From assembly GCA_031761405.1 (NCBI GenBank), contig JASEVX010000008.1:46521419-46585418 (forward strand): a DNA stretch of 64,000 nt, written 5' to 3'. Of the stretch, positions 39,888-50,044 are shown one piece after another. This DNA comes from Serripes groenlandicus (Eukaryota > Mollusca > Bivalvia > Cardiida > Cardiidae). Under the pieces are notes generated by a model. That model saw only the letters and a list, made by a program, of their open reading frames with translations. It did not search any database and was not told where the DNA came from. The translations under genes were made by a program, and so were the position numbers. Every line of letters begins with the position of its first letter. Position 1 is the first letter of the stretch.

Positions 39888-40103
39888 TCCTTTCTCATTA
39901 ATAGACGCATCGGACAACTTTTGAAAATACAGTGGCAAAATGAAAAATGAAATATTGCTGATAATGAGCCATCATCTGCTACTTTTGCCACAATTTCTTT
40001 TCATTCAACTCTATTCAATACGTATACTATTTTTAATTAATTCCTTTTTCTTTAATAGCGTCTGCCATTGGTCTGCAACCCATTTGTTTTATGTGGGGAA
40101 GGG
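39888..40103. mobile_element. Family A MITE, diverged
   Basis: TCCTTTCTCATTAATAGACG, CGGACAACTTTTGAAAATAC, ATATTGCTGATAATGAGCCA (damaged centre), GTCTGCCATTGGTCTGCAAC and GTGGGGAAGGG then TTAA (40104-40107). Confidence 0.85.
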
Positions 40104-40370
40104 TTAAACGGCGAACTGTAGGAGGAAGAGCACACCCCCAAGTCATTTCTCCCAAAATTGTTCTAATGGTTTTTCCCCATATTTCGCCATTATGTCGACA
40201 TAAAGAGAAAAATGATTTTATCCGGGGAGTTTGCCTTTTAATCTGAGGTAAATGTACAAATGTCATGAAAGCAAACGGCTTCAATAGATCGCTTCTATTC
40301 CCAACTAATCGTGATTTACGGATGGCGGCGCCAACGAGAAACCGAATTCCCAATACAATAAATAACTGTG

Positions 40371-40525
40371 CAGTGCTTACACTTATACCTTTTCATTATT
40401 GCAGCATAAATAATATATTGTGAACATGTCATGACCATCAACTGTGGTGTACAGTGCTTGCACTTATACCTTTTCATTATTGCAGCATAACTAATACATT
40501 GTGAACATGTCATGACCATGAATTC
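40371..40525. repeat. Tandem duplication of 81 bp
   Basis: CAGTGCTTACACTTATACCT starts at 40371 and CAGTGCTTGCACTTATACCT at 40452. Both continue TTCATTATTGCAGCATAA and TGTGAACATGTCATGACCAT. Only about four differences are visible, so it is fairly recent. Confidence 0.95.
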
Positions 40526-40584
40526 ACAACGTCATCCTTTTGACCATTACACTTTGTGCTTATAGTTTAGTTGATAGTTTTGTT

Positions 40585-40790
40585 ATATTGGGTTTTACGC
40601 AGTTTCAACATTAGTTAAGGCGACAGTTCACTTATTCATGATCCCTGGTTAAACAAATCAGGCAAGGAAATGTGCCTTGTCCAAGGACACTCCACCATGA
40701 CCACCACTGTGCCGCGATTTGGGGATCGAACCCGGGACGCCCAGTTCCAAATCCCCAACGCTAATAATTCTGCTACGGTGGATTCCATCT
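40585..40790 (-). mobile_element. SINE-3, minus strand, internally shortened
   Basis: GGGTTTTACGCAGTTTCAAC, GGCGACAGTTCACTTATTCA, TGTGCCTTGTCCAAGGACAC and GGGGATCGAACCCGGGACGC. The CAGTTATATCACGG block of the shared module has been lost near 40612. Confidence 0.9.
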
Positions 40791-41256
40791 AGTCGATAAG
40801 AGTTATATAAGACATACATGTATCATCGTCGTTCATCAAACATCTAGGTCGGACTGCTTCACAATACAAGCATGTTGCCATAACATAAATAATTGACTTA
40901 CAACCAAAGAAAGGGTCCATCCATATATCATAGTTACGTATTCACATATCGTAGGGATATGATATCCATAGGACGCCTTCTTCTACAGAAATTTGATTAC
41001 TTTGCATGGAGAGAGTTTCCTCCATAATCACAACACACTTAGACACAAGTAACATATACATACTAATAATAAAAAACACAAGCAAATTTTGAAGCAAAAA
41101 GCCTTAAGGAATGAGGATATTCCCAATTCATAGTTCCCTCTTGTCACATAATTAGTGAATATCTGTAAATGTTCACATTGTTTGAACTTTTATTTGCCAT
41201 TGCGGAATTGGAAATGTGAATGCGTTTTTGGACGAAAGAGTTATCATATTAGTTGA
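40791..41256. other. Unassigned AT-rich sequence
   Basis: No element or gene recognised. Confidence 0.4.
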
Positions 41257-41475
41257 CCCTTTCACGCATACCATATTTACAGCAGACAATTTGAAATACA
41301 TCTAGGTATTCATATGAAAACATCTAAACAAATGAAATTAATTTTCAATGAAGTCTTAAACATTGTGGAATAAGGATAAATTGTACGTATGAGCAAATTA
41401 TCAGTTTTGTCAGGATGTTTTAAGAAGTCGTTCTGCTGCAGACTACGTCGGAATGTGTTTACAATCGGGAAAGGG
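41257..41475. mobile_element. Family A MITE, diverged
   Basis: CCCTTTCACGCATACCATAT, TTACAGCAGACAATTTGAAA, TTGTACGTATGAGCAAATTA (decayed centre), GTTCTGCTGCAGACTACGTC and GGGAAAGGGTA. Confidence 0.8.
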
Positions 41476-41545
41476 TACAGTCCCGTCTGTATATGTCTTC
41501 TATAAATTGCATTGTCTTCTCCCTCGTTTTTCCATTATTTCATTT

Positions 41546-41615
41546 TGTTTTTAGGTCAAATTTGTTTCATTATGTCATTTTGTTTTTAGGTCAAATTTGT
41601 TTCATTATGTCATTG
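41546..41615. repeat. 35-bp tandem duplication
   Basis: TCATTTTGTTTTTAGGTCAA and ATTTGTTTCATTATG occur twice in succession without differences. The sequence is unrelated to the 35-bp satellite at 21296. Confidence 0.95.
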
Positions 41616-41794
41616 CATTTCAGTGGCAGAGTGTGTCACTTAATCAATGAAGTCCGCTGAAGAAAGTATGTCATGTACTTTAGTTGAAACTGTATTTACC
41701 GCCTCGGTCTAGCACAAGCCACAAGAAACAAAGTCTTGTTTGATTAGAGGTCAACGACCCACAACAACAAAATATAATATTTCAACAATTCTAA

Positions 41795-42120
41795 AAGCCT
41801 TAATAGTATTGGTAGGGCGTCCACTTGGGATGTTGGTGATCATGGGTACGATCCCCGGCCAGGTCATACCAAACACTTAAACATTAGTAGTATTTGTGCT
41901 CCCTCCTAGGTGCTAAGGCGTGTGCGATTAGCTACCGGGTACTATGAGCACGGTAGTAATGAAACCACGGTGGTGCTCAATGTTAAGTGGATAGCATAAC
42001 GATGGAGGAATCGCTGTCAGAATAGAAAATGCTGGTCGTACCGGTAAATAATCCAGGAAACGTCGTGGTATACATGTACCTGTAGCTGAAAAACTCTTGA
42101 AAACAACATTAAATGCCAAT
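41795..42120 (+). mobile_element. SINE-2, diverged
   Basis: TATTGGTAGGGCGTCCACTT, the B box GGTACGATCCCCGGCCAGG and CATACCAAACACTTAAACAT, then a rearranged body (extra sequence at about 41935-42010), then CGTACCGGTAAATAATCCAG and a worn 3' end AAAACAACATTAAATGCCAA. Confidence 0.8.
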
Positions 42121-42229
42121 TAATACTACAGTGCCGGTGCATTACCAACGAGGAACAGAGGCCCACTTTAAATTGTGATGTCAAGGTTTTTTTTGTTCCA
42201 TTTGTACAATTTATATATAGCGCACTCTA

Positions 42230-42478
42230 CGGTTTGTGTAGTAATAGAGGATCCGTGTCAGTGAGATCGCGTGAGATCGCGAGTTCGATCCAAGGCCGAG
42301 TCAAACCAAATATTTTAAAAATGGAAGTAATGGATTTCCTGTTTTGGTTCCCAGTATTGTGGGGTTGACACTACGATTGACTCGCATATGTTAGGAACCA
42401 GTAGTATTGGTTATCTATCCAGAAAACGACGTGATATGACTGAACAAATGTTGAGATCGGCCTAAAAAGGCAAAACAT
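42230..42478 (+). mobile_element. SINE-2, diverged
   Basis: The head holds GTGAGATCGCGTGAGATCGC, an 11-bp in-head duplication, followed by GAGTTCGATCCAAGGCCG. The body is TGGTTCCCAGTATTGTGGGG and CCAGTAGTATTGGTTATCTA. The end is GTGATATGACTGAACAAATG. Confidence 0.82.
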
Positions 42479-43073
42479 CAAATTGTCATAACCTGTCGCA
42501 TGTCGAGAGACCAAAGGTACACACAGTTTAAATGCCGATCAGTTACATGTAGCATTAAAGCTAAGACGGGTTCTTGTTTTCTACTACCTTCCTTTAGTAC
42601 GGCGCAAATTGTGCGTGAAAGATAATTTTCCGATTCTAATTTGTACACTCTACACGGATATGTACTGTAATAAAGAAACAAATGTATACACGCCTAGAGT
42701 ATTGAACTGATTTGATTTGTAATAAGCAATAAAGGCAAACAAACATAAATATATCTTCAAATAATATGTTGTTACGTCGATATTGAAAAACGCCACTCAC
42801 GTTTGGATTCCAGACTTGAAAATGCAACAGAAATATCAATGTTTAACACTTTCAAATGAACGTAAATCATTCCAGAGTGTTTGCCTTTGTATTTTGTTAA
42901 TCTAACCGTAATTCTAAAAGTCTTATTTGAAAACAAATTTGGTAGGGTGCAACATCAGCAGCAATTATTTGAAAGAAAGCCGCATCAATGTGCCATATTT
43001 TGCCTATGTACATTCAGTGTAATCATGACAGAATTCCATGGTTATAGACAACAGCGCAATGTAATCTCTTTTA
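42479..43073. other. Unassigned AT-rich sequence
   Basis: No element or gene recognised. Confidence 0.4.
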
Positions 43074-43280
43074 CCTTTTCAGCAACTAATTCCCACATGT
43101 AGACTCGTCCATATTCAAAATCGGGCGACACCATTCTACATGTAATTAGGGTTTTGCAATATCTTGATAGCCAAAAGGCAAACTCAATTGATTTCAGGGG
43201 AGACAGCTCGTCATGTGTTTTTCTCATATGAATGTGTATTGTTTGCTAAAACCTCACTGTTGCCATTGGTGCTGAAAGAC
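43074..43280. mobile_element. Family B MITE, diverged
   Basis: CCTTTTCAGCAACTAATT, CATATTCAAAATCGGGCGAC, AGGGGAGACAGCTCGTCATG (half of the palindrome decayed), TGTATTGTTTGC, CATTGGTGCTGAAAGAC and then TTAA. Confidence 0.85.
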
Positions 43281-43555
43281 TTAAGGAATTGATAAAAATG
43301 ATCTCGTGTAAAATCGGAGTAAAGGATGCTGTGCGATTTTATTGATCGTTAAGCAAAGGGTTGACTGTTTACAATGTGTTACGGCAGAATGTTTAGCGTG
43401 TTCTGCGAAAGTAAGATTTATTTATTGGATTCTTAATTGTTTTAATCTTATCTTGTAAAAACGCAGTATGAAAGGAAAATGTCGTTAACAGTTATCTTCC
43501 CTGTAGAATTAGCTGTAACGTTGTAATAGATGAGATAGGGGCGTTATGATGTAAA

Positions 43556-43826
43556 TTATTGATGTATTGATTGTTTGGTGTTTTATGCCGTTTTTACCAT
43601 TTTTTGTCCGTTTCGTCACGTCGTTCCTTTGGAAAGTTACCAGTTCTACTAGTCCATTTATCCTGACACAAGCCCGTCAGCCGTATTGCTGACTACGCAA
43701 CAATAAGCGCAAAGGAGGGCAGCCATTACTTCCATGTTTTAAAGTATGTGGTGTGACCGGACCAGGGATCGAACACACGACCTCCCGAATCCAAAGCGCA
43801 CTATATCACTACACCACCGAGGTAGT
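43556..43826 (-). mobile_element. SINE-2, full length, minus strand
   Basis: TGATTGTTTGGTGTTTTATG at left, then AGTTACCAGTTCTACTAGTC, CCATTTATCCTGACACAAGC, GCGCAAAGGAGGGCAGCCAT, CCAGGGATCGAACACACGAC, and the head end CACTACACCACCGAGG. Confidence 0.93.
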
Positions 43827-43927
43827 TGATGACAAATGAAAACATTGTTCAGAGAAATGCAAAGAAGATTTGTTGTTCATCGTACGAATATTTGAGTACT
43901 TGTCTTACAAGTTTCTTTTTCAAATTC

Positions 43928-43970
43928 ATTCTGCTGCAGTAACGTGTTTAGTCTGAATGAAGGAATCGGG
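43928..43970. mobile_element. Family A scrap (right end)
   Basis: TCATTCTGCTGCAGTAACGT and GAATGAAGG resemble a family A right end. It stops at a SINE-2 head. Confidence 0.35.
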
Positions 43971-43972
43971 AC

Positions 43973-44203
43973 CGCCTCGTTGGTGTAGTGTTAGAGCGTC
44001 GGCCTCGGATGCAGGAGGTCGCGGGGTCAATCCACGGCCGGGTCATAACAAAGACTGCAGTAAAGGCTGCCTTCTCTGTCGCTTAGGACTACTGAGTTAG
44101 CATTACGGCTGCTTGGCTGGTGTCAGTTTAAATGGATCAGTAGTACTGGCACCTAGCCCAGGAAATGCCGTTATTTAACTGAACAAATGTTGAAAACAGT
44201 CTA
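43973..44203 (+). mobile_element. SINE-2, full length
   Basis: ACCGCCTCGTTGGTGTAGTG, GCGTCGGCCTCGGATGCAGG, the B box GGGGTCAATCCACGG, CTTGGCTGGTGTCAGTTTAA, GTAGTACTGGCACCTAGCCC and GTTGAAAACAGTCTAGAAC. A SINE-3 starts within 5 bp of its end. Confidence 0.92.
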
Positions 44204-44207
44204 GAAC

Positions 44208-44390
44208 ATCCGTGGCCGAGTGGTCAGCGTCGGGAATTTGGAACTGGGTCCCCCGGGTTTTTATCTCCAGTTGCTACGGTCATGGTGTAGTGCCATTGGA
44301 CAAGGCACACTTAATAGTATAAGTGAACTTTCGCAGTGATATATCTGAAATAATGTTCAAAACGGGGTTAAAAACCCAATTAAAAGCACA
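44208..44390 (+). mobile_element. SINE-3 directly after a SINE-2
   Basis: ATCCGTGGCCGAGTGGTCAG, CCGGGTTTTTATCTCC (B box decayed), CATTGGACAAGGCACACTTA and GTGATATATCTGAAATAATG. About 30 bp of the body is deleted. Confidence 0.9.
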
Positions 44391-45484
44391 CAAGGATAGA
44401 CAAATATAGTCGTAAAAGGGGAAACATGCAACCCTAGATCCCAAGATAAAGCCATTAATTCCCCTATTTGGCTACTTTAAACTTATTTCGTTATTAAACA
44501 AAACTGTATTAAACAGTCCCCCATTAAACCAGCTATAAAAGCGTCCCCAGCATGCCGAGGGTTGATTGCCAGATTGGAATTATCTGTAGAAAATAGAAAA
44601 TGATTTGCTTTGATGGCAGATATAATCTAACGTTTAGTTTTAATGAGAATTCAACTTGATAGTAGCAATTTAGTGAAGGAAAAGCCAAATTAATTTGATA
44701 TTGATTTTTGTTTCTATCCATGGAGTTTTGTCATGAAAACATAGGCGCAATGGCACATTGTTGCATTGTCTTTTATATATGAAACTTCAATATTTCACGA
44801 GTGTATATTATATTCAGTAACAGTTTACGTTCGCCTATATTATCATATCCATAAACATAAATATATATAATCAAATTATATTAACGTCATTGCTACGTTT
44901 TGCTGACGTTACGTGTAACTGAACTCACTGCAAACGATTATAATTCCATGAAGTTAGACCTTGGGTAATACATGCATTTAATCGAGCAGTTAGGACAATA
45001 GACACAATACAATAATTGTTTTGACGTAAACTGTAGATCCTTGTAATGTTTACACTTACAGTTAAGGTCTATCTAGTAGGACTATACCCGCTCATCTGAG
45101 TCTACACAATGAAACAATAACGTGTTGGTATATTGTTTCAGCATGTTTTGTTAGTGTTAATAAACCCTACCTTCAATATTTGCAAAATATGCAAACAAAT
45201 AATCAACAAAGACACAGATTCTAATCAATTTAAACGGGTCCTTATTTATTTTCATTCAATCGTGGATTGCTCGAATTTTTCGGTCACCGAATAACCAATA
45301 CTATTTAATTTACGACAGGCTTTTCAATCCACTAAAAATGCATTTCTTTCATCCTGCATGCATATTGATATAACTGTTTTGTTCGATCAGTCATCCTGAT
45401 AATGCCCTTTAAGATGGCATTCATCACCATTTTAGGTCACATTTAAAGGACCAATCTTGTTCAATGTTTTGCATGTGCACAGAG
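44391..45484. other. Unassigned AT-rich sequence, about 1.1 kb
   Basis: No repeat family, tandem unit or coding pattern recognised. Confidence 0.4.
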
Positions 45485-45635
45485 ATCGGTGGTGTTTGTT
45501 ATAGCGTCTCGCTCGGGTTGTACTAAACACTTTAAATATGGTGAAATGGACGAGTAATACTTAAAACTTACCCGGGTAACGCCGTGATATAACTACAAAC
45601 AATGTTGAAAGCGGTGTTAACAATCCAGAAAACAA
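45485..45635 (+). mobile_element. SINE-2 with internal deletions
   Basis: GATCGGTGGTGTTTGTTATA and GCGTCTCGCTCGGGTTG begin the head. The B-box half and most of the body are deleted. ACTTACCCGGGTAACGCCGT and GTTGAAAGCGGTGTTAACAA close it. Confidence 0.78.
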
Positions 45636-45749
45636 ACAGTATAAAACAAGTGTGGATCTAGTGTGCAGTAATACACTTTTTGTTGAAAACCACAAACTAT
45701 GAATGTGTTTCAAATGTTCAAATGTTTAAATATCACCGCACATACACGT

Positions 45750-46072
45750 GTTGTTTCAAATAACTTTGTAAAAATGTTCCTAAGTTGACCCACTATCAGA
45801 TTCCTTAAAGCCATGTTGATTGGTCGAAAAATATGGCCGCGGGGCTATTTTGCCTAATATGGCTATAGTGAAAAAAATTCTCCTCCGAAAGTGTTTGGCC
45901 GATTTTCAAATTATTTTGTAGAACTATTCCTAGGGTGACCCTCTATCAGATTCCTTCAAGCCATCTTGATTTATCGAAAAATATGGCCGCCAGGGGGCGG
46001 GGCTCATATGTTTAAAGTGGAAACAAAATATAAGTCATGTGAGAGATCCAGGGCCATCACGGCCCTCTTGTT
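45750..46072. repeat. Bivalve-type tandem element, 150-bp unit, about 2 copies
   Basis: CTATCAGATTCCTTAAAGCC, TTGATTGGTCGAAAAATATG and GGCCGCGGGGCTATTTTGCC recur 150 bp on as CTATCAGATTCCTTCAAGCC and GCCGCCAGGGGGCGGGGCT. The right edge GGGCCATCACGGCCCTCTTG is the end I associate with this kind of repeat in bivalves. CCATCACGG itself lies in a small GGGCC / GGCCC hairpin. Confidence 0.85.
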
Positions 46073-46494
46073 TATATATTATTTTAATAATCACACTTCA
46101 AGAATACGACCCCGCACACGACAATGTTGTTTTAGAGGCTCTATGGCGTGGGTTTCGTACGGATAACAATATAGCTGTGTTTGTTTATCTTCCTTCAATG
46201 TCGAACTCTGTTTCTAAAAGCACGCTTGTCTACACGACAACGTTTGAAGGAAGTTGTAATTTGTTGTTTCAGGATCTAAATTGATAGTTGAGAAGCACAC
46301 CCGCTGATTGAAGCTGACAGCGAATGTTGGAATATATTCGCATCGCGTGCCTCAACGATTACAGGTTTGAAAATCATATAACCTTTACAGTCTGAATTGA
46401 TTAACTCAACTTTCTGCCTAACTGCTTTGTCGATTTGACAAGTGTTTTGCATTAGTTTGACAAAACCTTGATATAAATTTGACAGAAAGAGTGA
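46073..46494. other. Unassigned sequence
   Basis: No element or gene recognised. Confidence 0.4.
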
Positions 46495-46875
46495 TTGTTT
46501 GAGAATAAAGAGAAGTCTGGGAGAAAGTGAACTTGGGAGTGATAACAAGAAATAGAAAGAGAGTGGGATAGAGAGAAAGGGAGATATATATATCAGGGAG
46601 AGAGGGTGATGTCAGAGAGAGGACGGAAGACAGAGACAAAGACACATGGAGAGAAAGACAGAGAGATAGAGTAAGACAAATCATGACGGACAGAGAGGTG
46701 TTTGAAAAACAAGCGGGTTTTTAATATATATCTTTTTAACCAGGAACATGTTAGAGAAAGTTACAAAGAGAAACACAGATGCAAACAGAAATAGAGCGAT
46801 GGGAAGAACGACAGAGGGAAGATAGAGAGAGAGATAGAGAGAGAGAGTGAGAGATGTTACAAATACAAGCGGGTT
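46495..46875. repeat. GA-rich cryptically simple tract
   Basis: GAGA and GACAGAGA runs dominate 46540-46680 and 46800-46860, with (TA)n near 46585. AACAAGCGGGTTTTTAATAT near 46708 recurs near 46864 as TACAAGCGGGTTTTTCATAT, so a segment of about 157 bp was duplicated. Confidence 0.85.
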
Positions 46876-47402
46876 TTTCATATGTAATATCCTCTGGTAT
46901 ATATATCTAGAAGAAACAATAGTATATACCCCCAAAACATGAGACAACGTGAAAAGCTGTACAAGATTGTTATAACAGAAACAGAAGGCCGGCAATTCGA
47001 AACACCAGCGATCATAGAAACAAAATTAAGACAATTGCCAAGTGCTCACTTGTTTAGTTCAATAGAGACGTAAGCGGTCGTATAAACACACTACTTTAAG
47101 ACCTGTGTTTAAGCAATCTTTAACCCCTTTTTACGTTCTTCATATAACACAACATTGTGTGTAGTTTACTGCCTGGAACATTGCACGTTGTTCAGGGGAG
47201 TAATTGGTCCTTGGCAATACTGAACGCTCATTTGTTTCATCTCAGCATGCAGCTTCTTTGTTTGGCACCAGTGCACTATATCTTTTTCGAGTTTCTCGCT
47301 TCCAACAAGGAAAGAATTGCACTCCGGGACTTTGAACAGATTTGGCGAGACATATGGGAAATATATAAAACAAAAAATCTAACAATGTTTTTAAATTTTT
47401 AA
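46876..47402. other. Unassigned sequence
   Basis: No element or gene recognised. Confidence 0.4.
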
Positions 47403-47439
47403 AAGTAGCCTGCTGCAGTTGTGTCAACATGTATGTAGA
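47403..47439. mobile_element. Family A scrap beside a SINE-3
   Basis: AAAGTAGCCTGCTGCAGTTG and TGTCAACATGTATG look like a family A right arm. The terminal GGGTTAA is absent where the SINE starts. Confidence 0.4.
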
Positions 47440-47440
47440 A

Positions 47441-47660
47441 TCCGCCGTGATTGAGTGGTTAGCGTCGGGGATTTGGAACCGGGTGTCCCGGGTTCGATCC
47501 CTAGTCGCGGCGCTACGGTCATGGTAGAGTGCCCTTGTGCAAGGCGCATTTCCTAGCCTAGTACTGGTTTGTTTACCTAGGTATCATGAATAAGTTAATT
47601 ATCGCCATGATATAACTGAAATAATGTTGAAAACGGCGTTAAACTCGAATGAAACAAAAA
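47441..47660 (+). mobile_element. SINE-3, complete reference copy
   Basis: The head has the A box GATTGAGTGGTTAGCGTCGG and an intact B box GGTTCGATCCC (47491-47501). The body has CTACGGTCATGGTAGAGTGC and CCTTGTGCAAGGCGCATTTC, then CTAGTACTGGTTTGTTTACC. The shared 3' module is ATGATATAACTGAAATAATG and AAAACGGCGTTAAACTCG. The tail is ATGAAAC. Confidence 0.95.
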
Positions 47661-48535
47661 TCAGATATGTTTAAGTATATATGGCTATTCAATGGCGCTG
47701 TCTGATGTTGCTACTTGTATTCCTTTAGGTAGCATTTGGCGACGAAATCGAAACACATATTGATAAAGTATGGTTGGCTTTTTTGGACAGTGTACATCCA
47801 GAACAGCCTCTGCATCTGTACATTCTGATCGAGATCTACTACACTGTTTAACTATTACTGAATTAAGGTTGTTACAACTTTCTGTAACATTGTGTAGAAC
47901 CAGATGATACACAGCAGAATGACATACAGATCTGAACCTACACAGTTCAAAAATGTCAACTTTCAAAATTAATTTTTCTAAGAGTAATGTGACAAAGATA
48001 AACTGTCACACTCACAAATGCCAACTTTCAAATCTATTTTTCTAAGAGTAACGTGTCGAAGTCAAAACTGTCACACACAATCTAAATCAACAATTATATT
48101 TAGATATTTTATTTACATTTTACAGTCGCGTGTTTTATGTAAATACTGCTGCAAGGAGATGCAAACAGTGCTACTTTGAAAAAAGGAAAGGAGACGAATT
48201 TGTGAAAACCTTTGAGATTGTTATTTTTCAATTTAACATATTCCGAATGTTCGCTAAATGGTAAAATTGCTAATTGGAATGATAATTACGAAGTTTAAAA
48301 TTAAAACAATTAAGTAATTTCTTCACTAACATTCGAGGAAATGTGTATTTATAATTAAATTTTGCTCTTAACTCAAATTAAGCAAAGTAGAAATATCAAG
48401 CCTTGCGACAATTTTAAACAAAGCAGCAATTGGGCCTTGTGACATAACTACAGTCCCTGGTTTAAATTGTTGATTTAACTGATTTAACACACATTAGATC
48501 TTTCACACATAGAAACAATCAGAAGCATATGCCTT
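47661..48535. other. Unassigned, with a 65-bp tandem duplication
   Basis: AAATGTCAACTTTCAAAATT and TTTTTCTAAGAGTAATGTG near 47951 recur near 48016 as AAATGCCAACTTTCAAATCT and TTTTTCTAAGAGTAACGTG. The rest is AT-rich and unrecognised. Confidence 0.7.
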
Positions 48536-48744
48536 TAAAAACATCTCGAACCCGGGACCTTCGGCCTCTCGTACCGAAGGTCCCGGGTTCGAGTTCCGTG
48601 ATGAGCGGGTTCCAACTTTGGGATATTTCCACTCAAACGGCGCGAGTACTTGTTAAGTCTCCAGGAAGCAGACATCGAGCGTGAGTTATATAAGCTTAAA
48701 GCTTGTTTCGTTGTCGATGTAAAATAAATAACTAAAAACATCTC
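48536..48744 (+). mobile_element. SINE-4 with a snap-back 5' end, 12-bp duplication
   Basis: TAAAAACATCTC at 48536-48547 and 48733-48744 brackets the insertion. At its 5' end TCGAACCCGGGACCTTCGG and CCGAAGGTCCCGGGTTCGA form a perfect 19-bp inverted repeat with the loop CCTCTCGTA (48546-48592). The right half is the normal SINE-4 head. The left half is an inverted copy of the same B-box region and replaces the 5' part of the head. Body and tail are normal. Confidence 0.93.
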
Positions 48745-48780
48745 CGTACAGTAACGAGAATTCCGAAAAATGAAAGTATA

Positions 48781-49028
48781 TCGAGGGCTTGGCGTGAAAC
48801 AGTTGTAACTTAAAACCTATTTTGAAAACCCTGGTTTAGGGGCAATTTCGACGCTTTTGTAAACAATGCAAATTTAGGTGCCATTGCTCAGAACGAGCAA
48901 TGGCACCTAAATTTCCATTGTTTACCAAGACAAATTATTTAACGCTTATAAAGACTTTATGGCGAGGTGATTAACCTTGGTAAAAAATTACCAATTTTAG
49001 TTACAACCGTTTCACGCCAAGCCCTCGA
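48781..49028. mobile_element. Family F palindromic MITE, reverse arm order
   Basis: TCGAGGGCTTGGCGTGAAAC and TTTCACGCCAAGCCCTCGA ends are nearly perfect. The centre is GGTGCCATTGCTC / GAGCAATGGCACC. TATA precedes and TATG follows, so a TA or TAT target duplication is possible. A family C end begins 4 bp later. Confidence 0.95.
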
Positions 49029-49032
49029 TATG

Positions 49033-49206
49033 TGAGCCGTTGGCGAGAAAACCAACATTGCGTAAAGTATCGAGCCAGCATAAGCTTAATCCGGGCAGAC
49101 ACTTTTCGCCTCCTGTTGATTTTCTGTTTAAGGAATCATTACTCTATACCTCTATCCCCCAGACACGGAATGTGTCGGTCCGAATCAGTCTGCGCGATAT
49201 GCATAC
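49033..49206. mobile_element. Family C foldback element, 3'-truncated
   Basis: TGAGCCGTTGGCGAGAAAAC begins it. The left arm is shortened (TTGCGTAAAGTATCGAGCCA, CATAAGCTTAATCCGG). The loop TTTTCTGTTTAAGGAATCAT is present. It stops after CAGTCTGCGCGATATGC where family A sequence begins. Confidence 0.85.
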
Positions 49207-49207
49207 A

Positions 49208-49402
49208 GCAAAACTGCAGCAGACGACTTTGAAAACATGATGACAAAAACTTGAAAAATCTTCATAATAGAAAATTTAATTGTTAAAATATTGTGGCCAA
49301 AGGTGAAATTGCTCGACATGAGGAATTTCACCTTTTGCCACAATGCTTTCGAAAGTCGTCTGCTGCTATTGCGTCAAAATGCGTCTGCATGTGGGGAAAG
49401 GG
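49208..49402. mobile_element. Family A MITE abutting truncated family C
   Basis: AACTGCAGCAGACGACTTTG at left (terminal CCCTTTCCC missing), GAAATTGCTCGACATGAGGA and ATTTCACCTTTTGCCACAAT at the centre, then GTCGTCTGCTGCTATTGCGT and GGGGAAAGG followed by TTAA (49403-49406). Confidence 0.85.
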
Positions 49403-49484
49403 TTAAACAAGTAATCCTCTTTCCCACAGTCTTATCAAAGTCGCTTAAAATGCAAACTATAGCTTTACATGGGGGAAATATTAA

Positions 49485-49590
49485 CCCTTAACGCATTTTG
49501 ACGCATCTGCAGCAGCCGACAGCAGATGTTGCACAATGAAAAGAAAATGCTCATAATGAACAATTTCTCAATTGGCTTCAATATTTTCAT
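49485..49590. mobile_element. Family A MITE, left half
   Basis: TTAA (49481-49484) then CCCTTAACGCATTTTGACGC, GCAGCAGCCGACAGCAGATG and AAATGCTCATAATGAACAAT. The right arm is not recognisable. Confidence 0.75.
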
Positions 49591-50044
49591 CTACATGTGT
49601 ATTCTATAAAATGCTTTTAAACTTATGTACGCAGATGGCATAAATGATCTAACATTCTCAAATATTTGTTTTAAATTGTTATGCGTTACTGTTTCTAAAT
49701 TGTCTGAACCTGTTGTTATCACATACATATTATATGTCTTGATACGAATACAATTTTTTCTAATTGTTTCGCTTTCTAGTAAATATATCTCAATATAGTG
49801 TGCACTGATTCGAGACCATTTGTCAATGACAGGATGAAAACTATTAGATTTCCGGAACACGTACGTAATTTAGAAACTTCATTTTGAAGTCATTAATTGT
49901 GTTTGTATTACTTGTAAGTGGGTTAAGTGCATTTCGCATTCGTAACACTTGTAGAGTTCTGACTGATTTATTTCGTAAACCATCTAGATGTACACACTAT
50001 TACTGACATGATTCTAAGAATAAATCTGCCCTCCTTCTCAACGC
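49591..50044. other. Unassigned AT-rich sequence
   Basis: No element or gene recognised. Confidence 0.4.

Noticed and set aside
40033..40353. 106-codon minus-strand frame
   Set aside because: The C-terminal third lies in a family A right end. The rest has no motif I recognise. I cannot exclude a small exon but cannot support one.
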